This document shows, piece by piece, positions 34,621 to 43,489 of a stretch of DNA of 64,000 nucleotides. The translations under genes were made by a program, and so were the position numbers. The notes under the pieces were generated by a model. It had not been told where the DNA came from and searched no databases. It worked only from the letters and a program-made list of their open reading frames with translations. Origin of the DNA: Bacteroidaceae bacterium (GTDB taxonomy: Bacteria; Bacteroidota; Bacteroidia; Bacteroidales; Bacteroidaceae); assembly GCA_017645305.1 (NCBI GenBank), contig JAGCPD010000065.1, forward strand, positions 1 to 64,000, written 5' to 3'. Every line of letters starts with the position of its first letter. Within the stretch, counting starts at the first letter, position 1.

Positions 34621-35391
34621 TTATTTCCCTACACTGATATAGTAGCGAGGACCTGCAAGGAAGTAGTTCATGTAAGCTTCGGCACGTGAGACTGCGGTTT
34701 GCAGGTCTTCCCCTTTTGCCAGATGGGTGGCGATGGCAGAAGCCAGGGTGTCTCCTGTGCCGTTGCGGTCGGTAAGGATGAGTTTCTTCTTAGGGTGGGG
34801 GGTAACGGTTTTGGTAGTCTTGTCGTATAGGTAATCCACCAGATATTTACCTTCATCCACACTCTTTACAATAACAGAACTTCCCCAATGACTGAGCCAG
34901 CGTAGGTCGGCTTCTATATCTTGTAATTTATGACCGAGCAGGAATTCGGCTTCGCGGAAATTTGGTGTAATGATAGTTGCCAAGGGGAAGAGCTGCTCCT
35001 TGTAGGCCTGTATGGCCTCGTCACTCACCAACTGCTCTCCTGTAAAATTAACGATAACGGGATCTATGAGGATGGGCTGTAGGTTGTATTTACTGAGCAC
35101 ACCCGCTACACCGTTTATGATTTCCGCACTGGGCAGCACTCCCGTCTTTATGCAGTCTGCTCCCACTGTGCTAAGGAACGATTCTGCCTGGGAGATAATG
35201 AGTTCGGTGGGCAAGGGATGAATGCCCTTAATCTGGTTCACATCTTCATCTACTATACAGGTAAGGGCTGCAGCGGCCCATCCGCCACAACGTGTGATGG
35301 CTTTTATGTCGGCTTGTACGCCGGCACTTCCCAAGGGCTCGCTGCCGGCTATTAGAAATACTTTTCCTGTGTTGTTGAGTTCTGTAATCAT
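34621..35391 (-). CDS. ThiD-like hydroxymethylpyrimidine/pyridoxine kinase
   Basis: Ribokinase-fold kinase of the ThiD/PdxK group. The N-terminal AGSEPLGSAGVQADIKA is a variant of the usual AGSDPSGGAG...ADIK signature. The middle has DPVIVNFTGEQL and TPNFREAEFL, and the anion-hole motif near the C-terminus is NGTGDTLASAIA, with the catalytic Asp. Substrate (HMP phosphate or pyridoxal) cannot be told from sequence. No other thiamine or B6 gene lies nearby. It is 19 bases downstream of the PEP-synthase-like gene. Confidence 0.8.
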   Translation of the reverse strand: MITELNNTGKVFLIAGSEPLGSAGVQADIKAITRCGGWAAAALTCIVDEDVNQIKGIHPLPTELIISQAESFLSTVGADCIKTGVLPSAEIINGVAGVLSKYNLQPILIDPVIVNFTGEQLVSDEAIQAYKEQLFPLATIITPNFREAEFLLGHKLQDIEADLRWLSHWGSSVIVKSVDEGKYLVDYLYDKTTKTVTPHPKKKLILTDRNGTGDTLASAIATHLAKGEDLQTAVSRAEAYMNYFLAGPRYYISVGK

Positions 35392-35410
35392 TCGTTTTGG
35401 GGCTTATGGG

Positions 35411-38356
35411 TCACTTCTCACTTCTCATCACCACTGCTTCTTTCTTGAATCCGTCAACTTTTATTGTAAGTGGCTGAGGGAAGCGTACGTGACGGATGTG
35501 TTTGGTTTCTTCGACGGCAGGAAGTTGGTTGAGCACATCCTGACGGTAAACGCCATCGCCACGGAAAGCATCTATGGTAAGGTAGCATACTCCCAAGGAA
35601 GTCAGGTTTTGGAAGAAGTGAGTTCCCTGGCTCGGATCTACCTGATAGTTGTCTAATCCCGCCTCAATAATAATCTGCGAGGCACTGATATGTGGCCATT
35701 TTACAGGAATACCCAGCCACGGGTCGCTGCTTCCCCAGCGTCCTGGGCCTAAGAGAATATAAGCAGAGGGAGTCTCTAGGAATTTTCTGTTGATGCGTTC
35801 AATCTCCTCGGCAATTTCGTTGTTCTGGCTGGGTGTATATCCGTCGGTCTTTACATAAACCACATCCCTTATTTCTGTAAATACCCCCTGTCCGATGGCG
35901 TTGTGCGAGCGTAGCAGACACTGCTCGTCCGGAATTTGGGTGATGTCTTCGTTCAGTTCCATGCGGTTATCTACCATCGGCCTGATTTGCAGCATATAGA
36001 ACTCTCCAGTCTTGTCAGCATGCAGGTTCACGGCAAATTCTATCTCTACGGGACGTTTCATCTCATCCTGTCCGTACTTTAGAACTTTCTGCATCAGTTC
36101 CGGCAGAGGAAATACTTCATGTTTCAGCACACCGGCAAAAGATACAATTTTGCGGTTCTTTCCTTCGTAGAAACCATCATAGATACACTGGTCGTAGGGG
36201 TCGAAGGTTGAAGATATCCACTGAAGGGTGCCGTCCTGTTCGGCATCGCGTACAGAAACTTTCACCAGATTGAATCCGTCATCTACCTTAAATTCTTTGT
36301 CGCCTTCTTCCTCTTTGGTTCTGAGGGCCAGAAAGTGCGTCTGCGTGTCGCGCAGTGCCAGCTCCATTTCGCTCATTTGCAGTACTTGATGCGGATGATG
36401 GGGGCAAACGCGCAGACTTACACCTCCATCCACGATGTATTTGCCTAATCCCATTGCTAGTGAAACGGTACCCTCTTCGGCTTTCTCGTCACCGATGGGG
36501 TAGTAGTTGATGCTGCGGGCCACACCGCTTATCACGGGGTAGAAGCGGTTTCCATGCTGTTCTCCTACTACTTCTTGAAGGATTACCGCCATCTTCTCCT
36601 GGTCTATCACGTTGCTGGTAGCTGTCATGTAATCCTTACTTCCCTGATAGAAGACGCTGGCATAAACGGCTTTTATGGCACCTGCCAGCATCGAAAGGCG
36701 TTCGTATTTGTCCGGACTGTAAGGAATCATATAGGTGGAATATACACCGGCAAACGGCTGGTAGTGAGAGTCCTCCAGCAAACTGCTGCTACGTATGGCA
36801 ATGGGCGTGCTCACTACCGAGAGAAATGCTTCCAAGTCTCCCAGCAAACGCATAGGCAGGCGGGCGCGAAGGAAATGCTGTAGAATCGTCTCGTCGGGCA
36901 GATCGCTCAACGCTACTTGGTATAGTTCGTTGGTATCCATGAACTCATCAAAGATGTCGGTACAGAGTACAACGGTTTTGGGAATGCGCACATGAGCACC
37001 CGGGTATTCGTTGAGGTCGGTATGGCGCATCAGAATATGGTCTATGAAGGCCAGACCGCGTCCCTTTCCGCCCAGACTTCCGTCGCCTATACGTGCAAAG
37101 TTTGAGTACTGGTCGAAACGTTCGCGCTGGAACACTGCTACAACGCCTTGGTTCTTCATTCTGCGGTAGGCCACAATGGCATCCAGAATAATCTGGCGGT
37201 GTGCATCTACATCTTGCAGGTTGTCCCATGTAATATTCTTCAGAAACTCGGAGATGGGGAAGAGGGCACGGCTTGCCAGCCAGCGGCTGACATTATTGTG
37301 GCTGATGTGGTAGAGCAGGCTTCGGGCTGGAACTGTCATGATGTTGTCTTGCAGGTCCTTCAGGTTGTGAAGTCGTATTACCTCCTCCATGGTGTCGGGA
37401 TTACGGAACACAAAGTCGCCAAAGCCGAAGAAGCGTTGTACAAGACTCCTAAGATCTACTGCCATCTTCTTTGAGTTCTTATCAATGAAGTGCGCATGGC
37501 ATTTGTCTGCCAGTTTCGCTTTTTCAGTTTCTGAGGAATTCAGGATAAGCGGTATGTAAGGGTCGTTGGCACGGATGGCGCTCAGCAGTTTAAAACCTGC
37601 ATCTTCGTCTTTTTCTGCGTCAGGCATCATAGGGAATCGGCAGTCGCTGATTACGCCCAGCGTGTTGTTGGCAAAACGACTGTACAGGAGCCACGCCTCT
37701 TCGTAGTTGCGGGCCAATACAATCTTTGGGCGGCCACGCATTCTCAGCGTTTCCAGACTGGTATTCAAAGCCTCGGTAGCAAACTCAAGGCTCTGCTGCA
37801 AGACAAAGTTGTACAGGTTGGGCAGAATGCTGCTGTAAAAGCGGATGCTGTCTTCAACCACCAGAATCATCTGTACGCCGGCACTTCTGATGTCGTGCTC
37901 CAGATTCATGCGGTCCTCCATCAGTTTGATGATGGAAAGCAGCAGTTCGGTGTTGCCTAACCAGCAGAACACGTATTCAAAGACAGAAAGGTCTTCGTTC
38001 TGCATACGTTTGGTAATACCGTGGCTGAACGGGGTGAGCACCACAATGGGTGTCGAGGCATATAGTTGCTTTATGGAGCGTGCAATGTCGAATACGCTGT
38101 TGTCCTCGGCTGCAGGCATACATATAACAAGGTCTATGTTGCCGCCGGCCATTTGCTTCTCTGCTTCTTCTTTGCTGGCTACTTGAATGAATCGGGGTGG
38201 AAAACGGAGTCCCAGGCGGGCATATTCCGAAAAGATTTTTTCATCGACGCGGCCGTCGTCTTCCAACATAAAAGCATCATAGGGATTGGCTATCAGCAGC
38301 ACGTTGCAGATGCGGTTCAGCATCAGGTCAACAAACGAGGTGTCTTTCAGTTGCAT
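35411..38356 (-). CDS. PEP/pyruvate-binding protein with N-terminal receiver-like domains
   Basis: The C-terminal two thirds match the nucleotide-binding (PPDK_N) part of phosphoenolpyruvate synthase: GDGSLGGKGRGLAFI (about 420-434), SSSLLEDSHYQPFAGVYSTYM, and LLGPGRWGSSDPWLGIPV near the C-terminus. The N-terminal 330 residues resemble two response-regulator receiver folds: NVLLIANPYDAFM, then ILVVEDSIRFYSSILPNL, the second with a VISDCRFPMM-type Asp region. No PEP-utilising catalytic-His domain is evident. This conserved Bacteroidota architecture has no established reaction; a regulated phosphotransfer or sensing role is inference. It follows the C10 protease by 27 bases and precedes thiD by 19. 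Confidence 0.82.
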   Translation of the reverse strand: MQLKDTSFVDLMLNRICNVLLIANPYDAFMLEDDGRVDEKIFSEYARLGLRFPPRFIQVASKEEAEKQMAGGNIDLVICMPAAEDNSVFDIARSIKQLYASTPIVVLTPFSHGITKRMQNEDLSVFEYVFCWLGNTELLLSIIKLMEDRMNLEHDIRSAGVQMILVVEDSIRFYSSILPNLYNFVLQQSLEFATEALNTSLETLRMRGRPKIVLARNYEEAWLLYSRFANNTLGVISDCRFPMMPDAEKDEDAGFKLLSAIRANDPYIPLILNSSETEKAKLADKCHAHFIDKNSKKMAVDLRSLVQRFFGFGDFVFRNPDTMEEVIRLHNLKDLQDNIMTVPARSLLYHISHNNVSRWLASRALFPISEFLKNITWDNLQDVDAHRQIILDAIVAYRRMKNQGVVAVFQRERFDQYSNFARIGDGSLGGKGRGLAFIDHILMRHTDLNEYPGAHVRIPKTVVLCTDIFDEFMDTNELYQVALSDLPDETILQHFLRARLPMRLLGDLEAFLSVVSTPIAIRSSSLLEDSHYQPFAGVYSTYMIPYSPDKYERLSMLAGAIKAVYASVFYQGSKDYMTATSNVIDQEKMAVILQEVVGEQHGNRFYPVISGVARSINYYPIGDEKAEEGTVSLAMGLGKYIVDGGVSLRVCPHHPHQVLQMSEMELALRDTQTHFLALRTKEEEGDKEFKVDDGFNLVKVSVRDAEQDGTLQWISSTFDPYDQCIYDGFYEGKNRKIVSFAGVLKHEVFPLPELMQKVLKYGQDEMKRPVEIEFAVNLHADKTGEFYMLQIRPMVDNRMELNEDITQIPDEQCLLRSHNAIGQGVFTEIRDVVYVKTDGYTPSQNNEIAEEIERINRKFLETPSAYILLGPGRWGSSDPWLGIPVKWPHISASQIIIEAGLDNYQVDPSQGTHFFQNLTSLGVCYLTIDAFRGDGVYRQDVLNQLPAVEETKHIRHVRFPQPLTIKVDGFKKEAVVMRSEK

Positions 38357-38383
38357 TTTCTTCCTTTTGTACGTTATTAATCC

Positions 38384-40966
38384 TTATCTGCCATAGGCTG
38401 TTGTGTACTTCTTGCCGCCTTTTATTATTATCTGCCGTTGGCGTCCCTGCACCATCGGATTCAACTTTCTGCCCGAGAGATCGAAAATCTCTTTCTCCTG
38501 CTTTCTTTCTGCCATAATGCCGTCTATGGCATCAGTATCCTCATCCTCCTTAATCGTGGTGAAAGTGCCCCAGTAGTCGTGCTTCTTATATGAATCGGCA
38601 CTGCCGGCAGGGACGGTGAGTGGAACACTTGTAATGCCGCTGAAAACAGCCTGGTTGGTAACCTTCGGGGGTGTCACGGCCTTAACCTTCAGGGATTTCA
38701 GCCCCTTCATGCTTCCCAAGGCATACCTGCTTATGCTGTCTATGGTGGCAGGCAGTTCCAATGATGTCGCATACTCACACTTGTAGAAAGCCTTCTCGCC
38801 TAATGCCGTAACTGTCAGCATTTTGTCGTTGTAGGGAACTTCCTCGGGGATTACTATATCGCCTCTGATGTTGGCAGGCGTGTTCGCCTTTATCATCACG
38901 CTGTTTTTTCTGTTGGGATTCTGTGTGTAAAGGATGCCGTTGTACGTGAAGTCAGCGATTACCATCGCCTCTTCCTCTATGTTGTTGAACACCTTCCAGA
39001 AGTCGTCCTGCATATAGATATTCTTACAGTCGGCGGGTACCATCAGTCGAACGCCTGTTATTCCGGTGAAGGCTGATGCGTCTGCTACGTGTGGAGGTAC
39101 GCTTCTGTCAACCTTCAGTGTTGTCAGTGCTGCCATGTTTGCCAGGGCGTTGCTTCCTATGCTCTCTATGCTGTTGGGCAATTCCAACACCTTTACCTTT
39201 TCATTGTTGCAGAATGCTCCCTCACCTATTTCGCATACGTTATAAACATCGTTGTTGAAAGATACCGTGGCGGGAACGGTTACCGTACCGTTAGAGGGGA
39301 CACTGTTACAACCCTTGACGACAACGCATCCTTTCCTGTCAGGAATCCAGGTATATACAAGTCCTTTTACCTCAAATTCCGTTGTTTCTACTTCTGTAAG
39401 TGTCTTCAGGACAATCGCGTTGTTCTTTTTGATAGCCAACACGGCATCTGTCTCTCCGTGCAGCGTTCTGATGGGTGTTACTTCATTATTGCTGTTGATA
39501 ATAACCGGAACAATAAGGCAACTGTCGCTTTCAGAGAAGTTATTGTCATTAAGCGTTATGTTAAAGTAGATTTCGCTCCATCCCCAGTACATTTTGTTAT
39601 TAACCTGATAACTGCCCAGGATGTTGAGCATTTCCATATCCGTCGAATAGGTAGCAATGCCCATACCTCCGCTGAACGTGGTGCTTTCGATTTTCGAGGT
39701 TGCCGAGTTGCTGTAGTTCCATACATTATGTAATGTTGCCATGAATTCCTCATTGCTCTTAATCTGTGTGGCGGATACCCCGAAATCGTCTGCATAGTAA
39801 ACATCCTGATGTACGCCCACGTCGGAAGGAGAGATGTTGATGATGGCGCACTGGTAAAAGGCGTAGTCAACTCCGGAATAAGGTGTAAGGGCATCCAGGG
39901 CATAGAAACCGTTGTGGCTACTATACCATCCCCAGTTGATGTGGAATCTTTCCTTGTCCTGTACACCGTCCAGCACAAAGCTGTGCCCGCCATTCTCGTC
40001 ACCGGTATTACCGTTATAGATAACAGGACGCCCGTTCAACAGCTCGTTGATAATAATTTCATTCCATTCGTCCGTTCTAAAGAAGTCTCTTCTTATATAT
40101 GCCACATTACGGCTGTAACCGAAAAATTTGTGCAAAGGGTAGGGGATGTCGGCATAGTCGGCAGCAGACCAGTCTATGCCATAGTCCATTCCCAGACTGA
40201 TGCCACAGACCTTCATCAGGTTAGCCACCGCATCTTCCTGTTCTGTGGTGAAACTGTTCATATAGGCATTTAGCATGTTTGGCCAGTCATAGCACTTGGG
40301 GTCGTTGAATGAGGTCCTCAGGCTTATGTTGTTAGTCAGTGAAGTGTAGGACATACTGCCGGTGCCTACCTCGGGATGCTTGTGATAGTTCATTACTTGT
40401 GCCATTGCCGTTGCCAGACAGCCTGTTATGCATTGGTCTGCGCCTATGTGTGGACAATATTTGTTGTACGGATAGCCCTGCCCCCAACTGGTTGCCACCA
40501 GGGCCTTTACGTTATGGTATGGCAGCGGGTCTGTAACAAGGTAATGGGGCATCTTCTGTCGGGAGGTACGTCTCCCGCTAAAGTTACTCTCATGAATCGT
40601 TTCATATTGTGCGGCGTACTCGTCCAATAGCCATTTCAGTCCTTCCGGAGCCTGCTCGGATACGTAGGTGTTCTGGTCGCAATAGCCTAAGATGTCCTTC
40701 ATGCGTTCATCTGCCGATACAATTACGAAGGCATCGCCCTCTGTGTCGTTGAAGATGTAGTAGGCTGCCTCTTCCGTCTTTGCTCCCACTCTTCTCCTGC
40801 CTGTAACAGGAGCCTTCTGTAATTGTTTGCGTGGCAGTTTGCCGGTAACATTTTGCAGAAAATCTACTGCAATTTCCCTTGCTTCTACTTCCGACCTCTG
40901 TTGTGCAACTGCCGTAAGACAGCATATCAGACCCGTGAAGGTTAGCCATAACCCTGTTTTTTTCAT
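38384..40966 (-). CDS. Secreted C10 (streptopain/interpain-like) cysteine protease with leucine-rich repeats
   Basis: The 860-residue precursor has a signal peptide (LWLTFTGLICCLTAVAQ), a propeptide with EVEAREIAVDFLQNVTGK, and a C10 catalytic domain with Cys183 in TGCLATAMAQVMNYH and His328 in GGHSFVLDGV, followed by FHINWGW. Beyond residue about 590 come two blocks of BspA-like leucine-rich repeats (IGEGAFCNN...LELPNSIESIGSNAL and LGEKAFYKCEYATSLELP). The C-terminus ends IFDLSGRKL...GGKKYTTAYGR, a tail typical of exported Prevotella proteins. Interpain-type proteases degrade host proteins; the repeats suggest surface or host binding. It has its own TATTTTTG promoter. Confidence 0.9.
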   Translation of the reverse strand: MKKTGLWLTFTGLICCLTAVAQQRSEVEAREIAVDFLQNVTGKLPRKQLQKAPVTGRRRVGAKTEEAAYYIFNDTEGDAFVIVSADERMKDILGYCDQNTYVSEQAPEGLKWLLDEYAAQYETIHESNFSGRRTSRQKMPHYLVTDPLPYHNVKALVATSWGQGYPYNKYCPHIGADQCITGCLATAMAQVMNYHKHPEVGTGSMSYTSLTNNISLRTSFNDPKCYDWPNMLNAYMNSFTTEQEDAVANLMKVCGISLGMDYGIDWSAADYADIPYPLHKFFGYSRNVAYIRRDFFRTDEWNEIIINELLNGRPVIYNGNTGDENGGHSFVLDGVQDKERFHINWGWYSSHNGFYALDALTPYSGVDYAFYQCAIINISPSDVGVHQDVYYADDFGVSATQIKSNEEFMATLHNVWNYSNSATSKIESTTFSGGMGIATYSTDMEMLNILGSYQVNNKMYWGWSEIYFNITLNDNNFSESDSCLIVPVIINSNNEVTPIRTLHGETDAVLAIKKNNAIVLKTLTEVETTEFEVKGLVYTWIPDRKGCVVVKGCNSVPSNGTVTVPATVSFNNDVYNVCEIGEGAFCNNEKVKVLELPNSIESIGSNALANMAALTTLKVDRSVPPHVADASAFTGITGVRLMVPADCKNIYMQDDFWKVFNNIEEEAMVIADFTYNGILYTQNPNRKNSVMIKANTPANIRGDIVIPEEVPYNDKMLTVTALGEKAFYKCEYATSLELPATIDSISRYALGSMKGLKSLKVKAVTPPKVTNQAVFSGITSVPLTVPAGSADSYKKHDYWGTFTTIKEDEDTDAIDGIMAERKQEKEIFDLSGRKLNPMVQGRQRQIIIKGGKKYTTAYGR

Positions 40967-41016
40967 ATTTACTACCTCTTTTTATTTCAGAAACTTCAGT
41001 TATTCAAATTTTCCTG

Positions 41017-41048
41017 CAAAAATAGGAAAAATTTCATTTTCTTTCAAA
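41017..41048 (-). promoter_or_regulatory. Promoter of the C10 protease gene
   Basis: On the minus strand TTTG (41045-41048), 20 bases, then TATTTTTG (41017-41024). Leader about 45 bases. Confidence 0.7.
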
Positions 41049-41069
41049 TTTTCTGTCAAGAAATAACAG

Positions 41070-41102
41070 ATAAGCCTCTGCACCATAGTTGCAGAGGCTT
41101 AT
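41070..41102. terminator. Terminator downstream of gdhA
   Basis: A perfect 13-bp stem (ATAAGCCTCTGCA with its complement) and 7-base loop. The T run on the minus strand is interrupted. Confidence 0.7.
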
Positions 41103-41130
41103 GTTAAAACGCTATGTTATATCTTCCCGG

Positions 41131-41209
41131 CTACACGATGCCTTGCGCCATCAGCCGAAAAGACCTTGGCTTCGCCGAGTTTTCGCCTACACGATGCCTT
41201 GCGCCATCA
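41131..41209. repeat. 23-bp direct repeat of the gdhA 3' end
   Basis: Bases 41131-41153 repeat exactly the last codons and stop of gdhA at 41187-41209, and similar flanking bases (GACCTTGGC / GGCCTTGGC) follow both. This is a small tandem duplication remnant. Confidence 0.85.
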
Positions 41210-42527
41210 TGGCCTTGGCAACCTTCATGAAGCCAGCTACGTTAGCACCCTTTACATAGTTAACATAACCGTCGGGCTCAGTACCGTACTTCACGCAGTT
41301 CTCGTGAATGTTCTCCATAATCCAGAGCAGTTTGGCATCAACCTCCTCAGCCGACCAGCTCAAGCGCTCTGAGTTCTGAGACATCTCCAGGCCGGAAACA
41401 GATACGCCACCGGCGTTGCTGGCCTTACCGGGAGAGTACAGAATCTTAGCCTGCTGGAATACCTTGATAGCTTCGGGGGTAGTAGGCATGTTGGCACCTT
41501 CGGCAACTGCAATTACGCCATTGGCAACCAGAGCCTTTGCCTGCTCCTCGTTCAACTCATTCTGGGTTGCGCAGGGCAGTGCAATGTCGGCCTTCTCGAA
41601 CCAGGGCTTGGCACCGTCGCCTACGTACTTGGCTGTAGGATACTTGTCAACATATTCCTTGATACGGCCACGATATACTTGCTTCAGTTCCATGATGTAA
41701 TCCAGTTTCTCGCGGTCTATGCCATCGGGATCATAGATATAACCGTCAGAATCGCTCATGGTCATTACCTTGCCACCCAGTTGCAGTACCTTTTCGGCAG
41801 CATACTGAGCCACGTTACCGGCACCTGAAATCAGAACCTTCTTGCCCTCTATTGTATCGCCCTTTGTCTTCAGCATGGCACGCAGGAAATAAACAGTACC
41901 GTAACCGGTAGCCTCGGGACGAATCAGAGAACCGCCAAACTCAATGCCCTTGCCAGTCAGCACACCGCTGTATTCACGGGTAAGCTTCTTATACATACCG
42001 AACATATAGCCTACCTCGCGGCCGCCAACACCAATATCACCGGCAGGAACATCAACATCGGGACCAATGTGGCGACCAAGCTCCAGCATGAAGGCCTGAC
42101 AGAAACGCATTACCTCAGCATTACTCTTGCCGCGCGGAGAGAAGTCTGAACCACCCTTGCCGCCACCCATAGGCAATGTAGTCAGAGAGTTTTTGAAGGT
42201 CTGCTCAAAGGCAAGGAACTTCAGGATTCCCAGGTTGACGCTCTTATGGAAACGGATGCCGCCCTTGTAGGGACCAATGGCATTGTTGTGCTGGATACGG
42301 TAACCCATGTTGGTCTGAATCTGTCCCTTGTCGTCCATCCATGTAACGCGGAACTGATAAACTCTGTCGGGAATACAGAGGCGTTCAATCAAATTTACCT
42401 TGTCAAATTCGGGGTGCTTGTTGTACTCTTCTTCAATAGTACCCAAAACCTCTTCTACTGCCTGATGATACTCAGGTTCATTGGGGAAGCGTCTTTTAAG
42501 ATCTTCCAAGACTTTTTTTGCGTCCAT
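41187..42527 (-). CDS. gdhA: NADP-type glutamate dehydrogenase
   Basis: GdhA makes glutamate from 2-oxoglutarate and ammonia, the main ammonia-assimilation route in Bacteroides and Prevotella. The 446-residue length matches hexameric bacterial enzymes. Conserved blocks are YKGGIRFHKSVNLGILKFLAFEQ, PMGGGKGGSDFSPRGKS with the catalytic lysine region, VPAGDIGVGGREVGYM, and the Rossmann GAGNVAQYAAEK. NADPH preference is inferred from family resemblance. It is monocistronic: own promoter with ideal spacing and a hairpin downstream. Confidence 0.96.
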   Translation of the reverse strand: MDAKKVLEDLKRRFPNEPEYHQAVEEVLGTIEEEYNKHPEFDKVNLIERLCIPDRVYQFRVTWMDDKGQIQTNMGYRIQHNNAIGPYKGGIRFHKSVNLGILKFLAFEQTFKNSLTTLPMGGGKGGSDFSPRGKSNAEVMRFCQAFMLELGRHIGPDVDVPAGDIGVGGREVGYMFGMYKKLTREYSGVLTGKGIEFGGSLIRPEATGYGTVYFLRAMLKTKGDTIEGKKVLISGAGNVAQYAAEKVLQLGGKVMTMSDSDGYIYDPDGIDREKLDYIMELKQVYRGRIKEYVDKYPTAKYVGDGAKPWFEKADIALPCATQNELNEEQAKALVANGVIAVAEGANMPTTPEAIKVFQQAKILYSPGKASNAGGVSVSGLEMSQNSERLSWSAEEVDAKLLWIMENIHENCVKYGTEPDGYVNYVKGANVAGFMKVAKAMMAQGIV

Positions 42528-42578
42528 TCTGAAAATTGTTTTAACTAATATTTATGTTTGTTAGAATTGTTTCGGCTG

Positions 42579-42609
42579 CAAAATTACATAAATTCTTTGA
42601 TTCTACAAA
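42579..42609 (-). promoter_or_regulatory. Promoter of gdhA
   Basis: On the minus strand TTTG (42606-42609), 19 bases, then TAATTTTG (42579-42586): an exact consensus match, leader about 45 bases. Confidence 0.85.
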
Positions 42610-42653
42610 CGTTTTGTAAGAAAAAGTGCAAATAAAATCACAAATCGTCACTA

Positions 42654-43340
42654 TTATGTATTAAAAGCGAGGGAGAAAAAGCTTATTTTTGCCTCAGGGT
42701 CAGCAGCGAGTAAAGCTTGAGCACAATTACCTATGGTGGCACCTGTTGTCAGCACATCGTCAACCAGAAGAATGCTTTTTCCTTTCCATGACAGAGGGAT
42801 ATGGGCTTCGTATTTTCCGGTTGTGTTTTCACGGCGTGCAGTCTGTCCAAGTTTTGTCTGTGATGTCCCCGTTCCTTTCCTTGTCAGCAGGTTTTTCACG
42901 GGACGGTGCATGATTTTCCCCATTCCTATTGCTATCAGCTCAGCCTGATTGTATCCCCTTTTCCTTTCTCTCTTCCTGTCAGAAGGAACGGGAACGATGA
43001 CATCTGTTTTTTCTGCAAGTTGCAGATGGGATGTTTCTATGGCTGCCCACTCTCCAATCTTAATGCCCAATTCTGCACCTCCGTAGTATTTTATTTTAAT
43101 GATGATGTTATGAAAGTCGGACTGGTGTCTATAATAGAATAAGGTGGCACCGTACTGTATGGGTGCAAAGTTCCAGACCTTTCTCAAGGGCTCGTTGTCT
43201 TCTATGCTTTGTATGGGATAGCGGGGCAGCTGCACGGAACAGGCTGCACAAAGATACTGTTCTTTGGGTTCCAGTGTATTCTGGCACACCACGCATTTTC
43301 GTGGCAGCAGTATGTTATATAGGTCGTGTAGCAGGTTCAT
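42654..43340 (-). CDS. comF: ComF family phosphoribosyltransferase-like protein
   Basis: ComF-type proteins combine a small zinc-finger-like N-terminus with a phosphoribosyltransferase fold and take part in DNA uptake where studied. From the ATG at 43340 the product has 228 residues: CVVCQ...YLCAAC (four cysteines), then VPVPSDRKRERKRGYNQAELIA, and the PRPP-binding ILLVDDVLTTGATI. The frame stays open upstream to 43448, but those codons are an 11-bp tandem repeat, and family members start near MNLLHDLYNILLP, so the shorter start was chosen. It stands alone after the SusCD operon terminator. Confidence 0.9.
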   Translation of the reverse strand: MNLLHDLYNILLPRKCVVCQNTLEPKEQYLCAACSVQLPRYPIQSIEDNEPLRKVWNFAPIQYGATLFYYRHQSDFHNIIIKIKYYGGAELGIKIGEWAAIETSHLQLAEKTDVIVPVPSDRKRERKRGYNQAELIAIGMGKIMHRPVKNLLTRKGTGTSQTKLGQTARRENTTGKYEAHIPLSWKGKSILLVDDVLTTGATIGNCAQALLAADPEAKISFFSLAFNT

Positions 43341-43342
43341 TT

Positions 43343-43430
43343 TATATGGTAGGTATATCGTAGCTATATGGTAGCTATATCGTAGGTATATCGTAGCTAT
43401 AAGGTAGCTATATCGTAGGTATATGGTAGT
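43343..43430. repeat. 11-bp tandem repeat, 8 copies, in front of comF
   Basis: Eight consecutive 11-bp units of the form TATATSGTAGS (one TATAAGGTAGC, last ending T) run without gaps and end 2 bases before the comF start codon. On the minus strand the array would be the comF leader or promoter. Confidence 0.95.
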
Positions 43431-43438
43431 TTTCAAAT

Positions 43439-43466
43439 AAAGGGGCACTCGACCGAGTGCCCCTTT
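43439..43466. terminator. Terminator of the FAS1/SusCD operon
   Basis: A perfect 12-bp stem (AAAGGGGCACTC with its complement) and a GACC loop lie 23 bases after the last SusD gene. T-rich flanks occur on both strands. Confidence 0.88.
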
Positions 43467-43489
43467 ACATTGATGTTGATTAGTTTTGA

